From: an uncultured Porphyromonadaceae bacterium
Lineage (GTDB): Bacteria > Bacteroidota > Bacteroidia > Bacteroidales > Muribaculaceae
Direction: 5' to 3'
Assembly: GCA_900546835.1 (NCBI GenBank)
Contig: UREH01000132.1
Span: forward strand, 1 to 6,519
Length of the DNA: 6,519 bases
Shown here: in pieces, positions 1 to 5,269 of the stretch
Layout: each line of letters begins with the position of its first letter
How positions within the stretch are numbered: position 1 is the stretch's first letter
Program-made: the position numbers and the translations under genes
Notes under the pieces: model-generated
Database searches by the model: none
Seen by the model: the letters and a program-made list of their open reading frames with translations, nothing else
Told to the model about the DNA's origin: nothing

Positions 1-183
1 GGTCGAGGGCCGAAGGTCGCGCTCCTCGCCGAAGCTGATCAGCTTTATGTAGGGGGCGGGGCCGAACGGATTGGCGGCATCGGATATGGCCGCCACGATG
101 CGTTCGGACTGAAGAGCGGTTATCGGTCGGCCGGTGTAGGTGCGCACCGACCGGCGCACCGTCATGGCTTCAAGTATATCCAT
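1..183 (-). CDS. Nitroreductase family protein, N-terminal fragment
   Basis: Reading leftwards from the ATG at 183-181 gives 61 uninterrupted codons to the window edge, so the C-terminus is missing. The start MDILEAMTVRRSVRTYTGRP is typical of FMN-dependent nitroreductase-family oxidoreductases: a short helix, then the RRSVR motif (R10, R11, S12, R14), whose basic residues contact the FMN phosphate in this fold. Such cytoplasmic flavoproteins reduce nitro groups, quinones or other acceptors with NAD(P)H; the true substrate cannot be told from 61 residues. Met7 (165) is an alternative start, but the longer form matches the usual spacing of about nine residues before RRS. The gene is divergent from the fucP-like gene, with 106 bp between starts. 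The family call rests only on the N-terminal motif. Confidence 0.72.
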   Translation of the reverse strand, partial: MDILEAMTVRRSVRTYTGRPITALQSERIVAAISDAANPFGPAPYIKLISFGEERDLRPST

Positions 184-214
184 AGGGCTATCGGTTTTGG
201 ATGTTTTCGCATTG

Positions 215-222
215 TAAAGCTA
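215..222 (-). promoter_or_regulatory. Possible -7 box of the nitroreductase gene
   Basis: On the minus strand these bases read TAGCTTTA, seven of eight positions of the Bacteroidetes -7 consensus TAnnTTTG. They lie about 32 bp upstream of the ATG at 183. No convincing TTG -33 box is visible at the usual distance, so this is a weak call. Confidence 0.3.
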
Positions 223-264
223 CTGAATTTCCTGCAACTGCTGAAATTTTTCCGCTGAAAGCCC

Positions 265-272
265 TAACTTTG
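265..272 (+). promoter_or_regulatory. Bacteroidetes -7 promoter box of the sugar symporter gene
   Basis: TAACTTTG fits the Bacteroidetes sigma-70-type -7 consensus TAnnTTTG exactly and is followed by a C, as is common. It ends 17 bp before the ATG at 290, so transcription would start only about 10 nt ahead of the start codon. The -33 element is not clear. The promoter would drive the symporter and probably the downstream fusion gene, which has no TAnnTTTG box in its own upstream gap. Confidence 0.5.
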
Positions 273-289
273 CAGGTAATATTCACACC

Positions 290-1570
290 ATGGGAAATTC
301 CATTACAAATCATAGTAAACGCAATGCCGTTGCATTCGGTGTGCCGTTCGCGTTGGTGTCGCTCCTGTTTCTGCTGTGGGGCCTGGCCAACAATATGAAC
401 GATACGCTTCTGGCGGCATTCCGGCGCATCATGTCGATGTCCGACCTCCAGACCTCGCTGGTGCAATTTTCCTTCTACGGCGCCTATTTCTGTTTCGCTC
501 TTCCGGCGGCTGTTTTTATCAGTCGCCACAGCTATAAAGCCGGCATAATGCTCGGTCTGGCGCTTTACGCGGCCGGCACGCTGCTCTTCTATCCCGCCGG
601 ACAGGCGGCCTCTTATGGTTTCTTCCTTTTCGCCATCTACGTAATGGCCGGAGGATGCGCCATTCTTGAGACTACGGCCAACCCCTACGTCCTCTCCATG
701 GGTCCGGCAGCGACGGCCACCCGGCGCCTCAACATCGCCCAGACGCTCAATCCCGTCGGGGCTGTGTGCGGCATACTGCTCAGCCGCCATTTCATCCTCT
801 CCGAGCTCAATGCCGCCGACGCCGCCGAGCGTGCCGGCATGGGCGCCGAGGCTCTGCGCCAGGTACAGGCCCACGAACTCAGCGCCGTGTCGGCCACATA
901 TATGCTCATTGGCATCGTGCTGCTCGCTCTGCTGCTTGTCATCGCCTTCGTGCGCATGCCCTCCGAACGTTCCGAAGGCCTTTCGTTCAGAATCCCGGAA
1001 AGTTTCCGCCGGCTCTTCGCCAACCGCCGCTGGCGCTACGGCGTGGTGGCGCAGTTTTTCTACGTGGGTGTGCAGACAGGCGTGTGGTCGTTCACCATCC
1101 GGCTGGCTATGGCGCGCTTGGGCGTGCTCGAACGCGATGCCTCGATGGTGTTCCTCTACAGCATCTTGGCTTTCACGGCTTTCCGCTTCCTGTTCACGTG
1201 GCTGATGGCCTACGTGCGTCCTGTGCGTCTGCTCGCCGTGGCTTCCGTGGCGGCCATATGTTGCACATTGGTTGTAATCTACGGTAGCGGGTGGCCGTCG
1301 GTCTGGGCGCTGGTGGGTGTATCGGGGTGCATGTCGCTCATGTTCCCCACCATCTACGGCATCGCTCTCGAGGGCGTCGGGGGCGACGACGCCAAATTCG
1401 GCGCCTCGGGTCTGATAATGGCCATCCTCGGCGGTGCGCTTATCACGCCGCTTCAGGCTCTTCTGAGCGATTTCTTCGGCATCGGCGCCTCCTTCTGGGT
1501 GCCGGTAGGCTGCTTCGCCGTCGTTCTCCTATATGCAGTTTCTATCCTCCGCCATCCGCAAAGACTATAA
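290..1570 (+). CDS. fucP: FucP-type sugar:H+ symporter (MFS, FGGHS family)
   Basis: A 426-residue inner-membrane protein of the Major Facilitator Superfamily with about 12 hydrophobic segments, close in length to E. coli FucP. The first helix carries LLFLLWGLANNMNDTLL. D38 there aligns without gaps to FucP D46, and E127 in the ILETTANPY motif aligns to E135; these are the two acidic residues tied to proton coupling and sugar binding in E. coli FucP (established knowledge). The RLNIAQTLNPVGA segment at about 144-156 is a further family signature. The family imports L-fucose, and in related members galactose, glucose or other sugars, so the substrate is not fixed by sequence. The ATG at 290 is chosen because it follows the promoter box and gives the usual short polar N-terminus. 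No fucose catabolic genes (fucI, fucK, fucA) are adjacent. Instead a nucleotidyltransferase-kinase fusion follows 55 bp downstream, which suggests uptake for salvage rather than for catabolism. Confidence 0.85.
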   Translation: MGNSITNHSKRNAVAFGVPFALVSLLFLLWGLANNMNDTLLAAFRRIMSMSDLQTSLVQFSFYGAYFCFALPAAVFISRHSYKAGIMLGLALYAAGTLLFYPAGQAASYGFFLFAIYVMAGGCAILETTANPYVLSMGPAATATRRLNIAQTLNPVGAVCGILLSRHFILSELNAADAAERAGMGAEALRQVQAHELSAVSATYMLIGIVLLALLLVIAFVRMPSERSEGLSFRIPESFRRLFANRRWRYGVVAQFFYVGVQTGVWSFTIRLAMARLGVLERDASMVFLYSILAFTAFRFLFTWLMAYVRPVRLLAVASVAAICCTLVVIYGSGWPSVWALVGVSGCMSLMFPTIYGIALEGVGGDDAKFGASGLIMAILGGALITPLQALLSDFFGIGASFWVPVGCFAVVLLYAVSILRHPQRL

Positions 1571-1582
1571 CCAGAATTGTAG

Positions 1583-1603
1583 GGACGCACGGTTTGTGCG
1601 TCC
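1583..1603 (+). repeat. Perfect 8-bp stem-loop between symporter and fusion gene
   Basis: GGACGCAC, a five-base loop GGTTT, then GTGCGTCC form a perfect 8-bp inverted repeat in the 55-bp gap. Short flanking ATT (1576-1578) and AAT (1606-1608) could extend it past an internal loop. No T-run follows directly, so it is not a canonical intrinsic terminator. It could be a dispersed palindromic (REP-like) element, an mRNA stabiliser or processing site, or an attenuator that lowers expression of the second gene. Confidence 0.6.
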
Positions 1604-1625
1604 GTAATGTCCTTATAATCATATA

Positions 1626-2786
1626 ATGAACAAGAAAGTATTCGTTTCCGGCTGCTACGACATGCTCCATTCGGGCCATGTGGCCTTCTTCAAGGAGGCC
1701 TCGCGCTACGGCGACCTCTACGTGGGCATAGGCTCCGACCGCACCATCGAGGAGCTGAAAAACCGCAAGACCGTCTACTCCGAGAAGGAGCGCCTCTATA
1801 TGGTCAAGGCCATCCGCTACGTCGCCGATGCCTACATCAACCCCGGCAGCGGCATGCTCGACTTTCTCGATACGCTCGATCTGGTGAAGCCCGACATCTT
1901 CGTGGTCAACTCCGACGGCGGCAGCGACGTGAAACGCCGCCTCTGCGCCGACCGCGGCATCGAGTACATCGAGCTTCAGCGCGTGCCCGACGCCGGACTG
2001 GAGGCCCGCTCCACCACTTCGCTCCGCCAGGGGGTGAAATCGCATCTCCCTTACCGCGTAGACCTGGCAGGCACGTGGATCGACCAACCCTACGTATCGC
2101 AGCTTGGTGCCGGCTGGGCGCTCACTATATCCATCGAGCCTACAGTGGAATTCATGGAGCGTGGCGGAATGTCGACCTCCACGCGCAATGCCGCCCGCAA
2201 GATATGGCCCTACGAGCTGCCCGACTACAATGAGGAGATGCTCGCCCGTCTGCTCTTCTGCTTTGAGAACGCCCCGGAGAACAAGGGGCACGTTTCCGGC
2301 GCCCAGGACGCCATCGGCATCTGCATGTCGGGCCTTACGCGCCACTACTATAACGGCCGCTACTGGCCCGAGCGCATCGAGTCGTGCCACGACGAGGCCG
2401 TTCTCTCCTGGCTGGAGGACCATCTGGTGCTCGTCCCGATGTTTCCGCGCCGCCCGGGATGCTCCGTGGTCGAAGGGAAGGATATTACAACCGCCAAGGT
2501 AGCGGCGCTTGCCTCGGCGGCCACGCGCTGCTGGGACGCTATCATGGCTCGCGACCTGCAGGCTTTCGCCGCAGCTTTTGCTGCATCGTTCGCCGCCCAG
2601 GTTGCGCTCTTCCCCGCCATGATGCAGCCCGGAGTGGCCGAATTCATCGAGCTTTACCGCCCGACGGCTCTCGCCTGGAAGATGCTCGGCGCCGGAGGGG
2701 GCGGCCATCTCGCGCTCGTGCTCCCCGACGGCACCGAGCGTACCCCTGAGATGATCCCCGTCAAAATCCGCCGCCGCGGCTTCTGA
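1626..2786 (+). CDS. Cytidylyltransferase-like / GHMP kinase-like fusion protein
   Basis: A 386-residue cytoplasmic protein with two domains. Residues 1-136 are a cytidylyltransferase-type nucleotidyltransferase: the start VFVSGCYDMLHSGH contains the nucleotide-binding HxGH motif (H15-H18), and RSTTSLR (128-134) matches the closing ISSTxIR-type motif of TagD, ethanolamine-phosphate cytidylyltransferase and the HldE adenylyltransferase domain. Residues 140-386 resemble a GHMP sugar kinase of the HddA/fucokinase group: motif 1 is LPYRVDLAGTWID (141-153), a glycine/serine loop is GGMSTSTR (180-187), a probable catalytic Asp lies in GAQDAIG (D228), and motif 3 is GAGGGGHLAL (355-364). The likely job is to phosphorylate a sugar at C1 and transfer a nucleotide to give an NDP-sugar, but substrate and nucleotide are unknown. 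The transferase-first order recalls Fkp, whose transferase fold is unrelated. The kinase domain is short for the family, with motifs 1 and 2 close together. It is probably co-transcribed with the symporter upstream. I do not recognise a characterised homologue. Confidence 0.75.
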   Translation: MNKKVFVSGCYDMLHSGHVAFFKEASRYGDLYVGIGSDRTIEELKNRKTVYSEKERLYMVKAIRYVADAYINPGSGMLDFLDTLDLVKPDIFVVNSDGGSDVKRRLCADRGIEYIELQRVPDAGLEARSTTSLRQGVKSHLPYRVDLAGTWIDQPYVSQLGAGWALTISIEPTVEFMERGGMSTSTRNAARKIWPYELPDYNEEMLARLLFCFENAPENKGHVSGAQDAIGICMSGLTRHYYNGRYWPERIESCHDEAVLSWLEDHLVLVPMFPRRPGCSVVEGKDITTAKVAALASAATRCWDAIMARDLQAFAAAFAASFAAQVALFPAMMQPGVAEFIELYRPTALAWKMLGAGGGGHLALVLPDGTERTPEMIPVKIRRRGF

Positions 2787-2813
2787 TTCCGCCATTCTCC
2801 GCTTCTCGGTTTT

Positions 2814-2889
2814 TAAAGTCCCTAAGGCCTCTAAGCTTTCTAAAGTCTCTAAGGCCCTTAAGCCCTTATAGTTTCTAAGAGTTTTAAAG
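2814..2889. repeat. Degenerate 9-bp tandem array (core TAAAG/CTAAG)
   Basis: A TAA(A)G core recurs at 2814, 2823, 2832, 2841, 2850, 2859, about 2867, 2876 and 2885. That is a 9-bp period held over nine units with one 1-bp slip near 2867. The spacer bases between cores vary (TCCC, GCCTC, CTTTC, TCTC and so on), so the array is degenerate. It starts about 27 bp after the fusion-gene stop, and its last unit forms the foot of the terminator stem. No convincing gene lies across it; antisense translation gives only a low-complexity Leu/Thr/Glu run. Confidence 0.7.
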
Positions 2890-2934
2890 GTAAAAAAGCG
2901 GCTTCGCAATGCGCGGAGCCGCTTTTTTACCTTT
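2886..2934. terminator. Bidirectional intrinsic terminator between convergent genes
   Basis: An 18-bp perfect inverted repeat (2886-2903 with 2917-2934) surrounds a 13-base loop. The stem core is AAGCGGCT/AGCCGCTT with A6 on one arm and T6 on the other, so either transcript ends in a GC stem followed by a U-run. It lies 99 bp past the stop of the plus-strand fusion gene and 24 bp past the stop of the minus-strand secreted-protein gene, so it can serve both. Confidence 0.9.
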
Positions 2935-2958
2935 TGGCCGGATGGCCGGAGGGTATCA

Positions 2959-5028
2959 TCAAAGGGCTACTTTGGTTACCTTCGAGCCATGCCGGCGGAT
3001 AAAGATTCCGCCCTGGGGATTGGCCACTTTGCGGCCCTGCAGGTCGTAGAATTCAACGGGAGCATCGGCGTCAGCCTCAGCCGAAATCCCCTCTACTCCG
3101 GTCAGCGTACCGTCGGAACCGACGTAGAGATTCAGAGCGTCGCTCTTAAGGCCGGTTTCGGCATGATTGGCGATAAAGCTGTAGCCACGGTCCTGATGAA
3201 CAGTATTGTTCTTGTCAATGGTAATCTGATAAGAACCGTGGTTGGTCCATTCGTCGGTATCCTCTATAGTACCGTCGTTGAGCTGAACACGGCTCGGAGC
3301 TTTGGCAGCCGACTCTGGTTTCTTTGTATAATGGAGTTCGCACCAGTCGTCGCATTCCACAACAATCTCATTGGCAGTTTCGCTCACAACATAAGGCATA
3401 GCGGGCTTGCCCAGGTCGTATTCTACGGTGATACCGGTAAACCGGGTATGTTTATTGCCGTTGAAGTTAAACCAGATTGTCGAAATCGATTCGTCTTCAG
3501 CAGATGTCCATGTTGCGACATCCCCATTCCAACCGGTAGGATTGACACCATTATTCTCACTTACTTCGGAAAGATTCCACTTGCCGCTGCCGCCCTTGTG
3601 GAATACAATCGACTTGATGCGACCGGGCGCGGGAACCGAGAACTGAAGTTTAGCATCGTAAACGCGCAAGGCATCGCCTTTCTTTGCCGTACCTTGGTAG
3701 AGACGGTAGGAAGTGGCGGCTCCCTCAGGAACAATGAAATCTAATGTCACCCCCTTGCGTATAATCTTGGTGATAGGGTTGTCCATATCGGTTTCATAAT
3801 CGGAGCCTGAATAAGTCTGTTCAAAGAACTTCATTCCATAGCTACCAAGACCGCGGAAGTCAGCTTCATCAGTAAAGGTGAAGGTATAGCTGGTGGCGTG
3901 CACCGATTCGCCTGCGGGGCGCTTGGCAACGGTGAGAGTATATTGAACCCAACTTCCGGCAAATTCGGAATCATCAGTGGAGGTGTAAGTAGCGCAGACT
4001 GTAGTCGAACCCTCACCAACGATAGTGATTTCGCCGCTATTCTTGTCGATAGTTGCGATAGCTGCGTCGTCGGCAGGAATCGAGTAGGAAATCTTAAGCT
4101 CGTTGGGGTTGTTCAGTGTGGGGAAGGAATAAGGCTCTTCGCCGAGGTAGACCTTGCACTGGTCGCTGCTCCAGGAAATCCCTGCGGGCTTCTTGACAAC
4201 GTTGACTTCTAACGTCTTAACTTCGCTTGCGTTGAAATCATCATCGAGGGCAATTGCCTTTATGGTATATTTCTGGGCTTTGTCAAGAGCGATAGGGTCA
4301 GTATATAGTTCTCCGTTTTCAGCAGTGGGGGTAGTACCGTCGAGGGTGTACTGAATCATTTCGGTTTTAGCCGAAATAGTAGCGGTGGCACCAACTAAGT
4401 AGTCGTTGCCCTGCTTTTCGCCGTTGATGGTGATGGTCGGAGGTGTAACGATAACGGGATCAGGCGTGTCGCCACCACCGTTGGTGTCGTATTCAACCGA
4501 GAGTCCTTTAATGGTAATTTGTTTGCCTTCAACTTTTTGAGTAAGTTTAATTGTGATCTCTCCCGAGGCATCTCCAGTAAATACTAAATCTGTGTTAGAT
4601 GTACCTGATACAGATGCTGGATTGCCTGTAAAAGGGGTTGTGCCTACTGATGCTACAGCATCAACTTGCCCCTTACTCCCTGCTGCAACGCCTTTTACAA
4701 TGATTTTGCTAATCTTGCCTGAAAAGCTGGTACTCTTAAGAGTCACGGTTTTGATACCCTTCTTAGTGGAACCGAATACCATTCCGTTAGTTCCACCAGC
4801 TTGAAACTCCTGACTTGCCGTAGACCATTCATAAGTCATATCCCATACGGCTTCTAATCCATTATCAGTAGCTGTCCACGTTGTGGGCGCTTTTGTTCCG
4901 GAATAGTCACTTAGAATTTGCTTCCACACATTGGTTTGTGTCGGAGCCGATGTCCATGTGGTAGGAGTCGCCATGCCAACTAAGGCAACACCAACCCACA
5001 GTAACATTGTGAGTAATTGTTTTTTCAT
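2959..5028 (-). CDS. Secreted multidomain protein with chitobiase-like and Ig-like domains and Bacteroidales C-terminal tail
   Basis: A 689-residue exported protein. Residues 1-20 are a signal peptide (MKKQ, hydrophobic LLTMLLWVGVALVG, then probable signal peptidase I cleavage after GMA). Visible modules in order are: an unassigned beta-rich module (about 30-182) ending ITIKGLSVEYD; a Gly/Pro linker (183-196); a chitobiase C-terminal-like domain (197-278) with MIQYTLDGTTPT and YTIKAIA; a Big_2-like Ig domain (283-368) with ATIDKNSGEITIVGEGSTTV; a second beta-rich module (about 376-539) ending RFTGITVEYD; and another Fn3/chitobiase-like stretch (540-637). The tail (about 643-689), with VEFYDLQGRKVANPQGGIFI, resembles the type IX secretion or surface-sorting tails common in Bacteroidales. 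No catalytic motif was recognised, so a surface adhesin or glycan-binding role is inference. Two TGA codons in a row end the gene. Base composition is lower in GC than in both neighbours, most of all in the N-terminal module. Confidence 0.8.
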   Translation of the reverse strand: MKKQLLTMLLWVGVALVGMATPTTWTSAPTQTNVWKQILSDYSGTKAPTTWTATDNGLEAVWDMTYEWSTASQEFQAGGTNGMVFGSTKKGIKTVTLKSTSFSGKISKIIVKGVAAGSKGQVDAVASVGTTPFTGNPASVSGTSNTDLVFTGDASGEITIKLTQKVEGKQITIKGLSVEYDTNGGGDTPDPVIVTPPTITINGEKQGNDYLVGATATISAKTEMIQYTLDGTTPTAENGELYTDPIALDKAQKYTIKAIALDDDFNASEVKTLEVNVVKKPAGISWSSDQCKVYLGEEPYSFPTLNNPNELKISYSIPADDAAIATIDKNSGEITIVGEGSTTVCATYTSTDDSEFAGSWVQYTLTVAKRPAGESVHATSYTFTFTDEADFRGLGSYGMKFFEQTYSGSDYETDMDNPITKIIRKGVTLDFIVPEGAATSYRLYQGTAKKGDALRVYDAKLQFSVPAPGRIKSIVFHKGGSGKWNLSEVSENNGVNPTGWNGDVATWTSAEDESISTIWFNFNGNKHTRFTGITVEYDLGKPAMPYVVSETANEIVVECDDWCELHYTKKPESAAKAPSRVQLNDGTIEDTDEWTNHGSYQITIDKNNTVHQDRGYSFIANHAETGLKSDALNLYVGSDGTLTGVEGISAEADADAPVEFYDLQGRKVANPQGGIFIRRHGSKVTKVAL

Positions 5029-5131
5029 AAGAAAAGTAGAAATTATTTGGTTAAAGAAGTTGCTGCGTTTGCCTCTGCAATATGCACAAAAGGAAGCGGG
5101 GCCACTATGGTTCGGGCATGGTAACCCCTAA
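5029..5131 (-). promoter_or_regulatory. Long 5' leader of the secreted-protein gene
   Basis: If transcription starts about 6-7 bases past the -7 box at 5137-5144, the mRNA has a leader of roughly 100 nt. Its first part can fold weakly: GGGG and CCCC (5125-5128 with 5098-5101) bracket complementary CCA and TGG triplets. The 3' part before the ATG is A/T-rich and free of obvious structure, as usual for translation starts in Bacteroidetes. No known riboswitch class is recognised. Confidence 0.35.
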
Positions 5132-5136
5132 GGATG

Positions 5137-5144
5137 CAAAGGTA
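5137..5144 (-). promoter_or_regulatory. Bacteroidetes -7 promoter box of the secreted-protein gene
   Basis: The minus strand reads TACCTTTG followed by C, an exact match to TAnnTTTG. It lies 109 bp before the ATG at 5028. A clear -33 TTG is not seen in the upstream AT-rich stretch (5145-5170), so an activator may be needed. Confidence 0.55.
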
Positions 5145-5190
5145 TGTAAATTTTTCTTAGAAAGGGCGGGTAAAGTGTTAAATTTCAGTG

Positions 5191-5214
5191 ACGGTCAGAA
5201 AAACGGTCAGAAAA
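5191..5214. repeat. Two exact tandem 12-mers upstream of the secreted-protein promoter
   Basis: ACGGTCAGAAAA occurs twice back to back (5191-5202 and 5203-5214). On the minus strand the units read TTTTCTGACCGT and lie about 47-70 bp upstream of the -7 box at 5144. A spacing near one helical turn, in front of a promoter lacking a clear -33 box, suits a direct-repeat operator. No regulator is identified. Confidence 0.6.
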
Positions 5215-5238
5215 ATAGTTGGACGGTTTTTCCGCCGC

Positions 5239-5263
5239 CCCACGGGGTGGGCCCGCACTGGGC
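5239..5263 (-). terminator. GC-rich hairpins after the BASS-type transporter gene
   Basis: Just beyond the stop at 5270 two overlapping small stems can form: GCCC/GGGC (5251-5254 with 5260-5263) and CCCAC/GTGGG (5239-5243 with 5247-5251). No U-run follows directly on the minus strand; the nearest T-runs lie some 20-35 bases further on. It may reduce readthrough into the secreted-protein gene, but it is not a canonical intrinsic terminator. Confidence 0.28.
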
Positions 5264-5269
5264 GCGGGG

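Noticed and set aside
188..874. A 228-codon minus-strand frame over the symporter 5' half
   Set aside because: It overlaps the well-supported FucP-type gene, spans the divergent promoter region and encodes no recognisable motif.
2814..2889. CRISPR-like array
   Set aside because: Units are 9 bp with degenerate spacers and no long repeats or cas genes; the size and pattern do not fit CRISPR.
1542..2909. A 455-codon antisense reading frame opposite the fusion gene
   Set aside because: It is a shadow frame of a GC-rich gene: composition is His/Gly/Val/Ala-rich without domain motifs, and it runs through the terminator and the 9-bp array.
2932..2950. Direct repeat GGCCGGATGGCCGGA next to the terminator
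   Set aside because: Two short GC-rich copies only, with no periodic continuation and no link to a gene feature.
5094..5105. A 12-mer AAGCGGGGCCAC repeated in inverted form at 6219-6230 (GTGGCCCCGCTT)
   Set aside because: One or more exact 12-mer matches on either strand are expected by chance in 6.5 kb of GC-biased sequence, and the contexts differ.
5105..5119. Tiny leader reading frame M-P-E-P-stop on the minus strand before the secreted-protein gene
   Set aside because: Four codons with no ribosome-binding signal and no attenuator structure after it; most likely chance.
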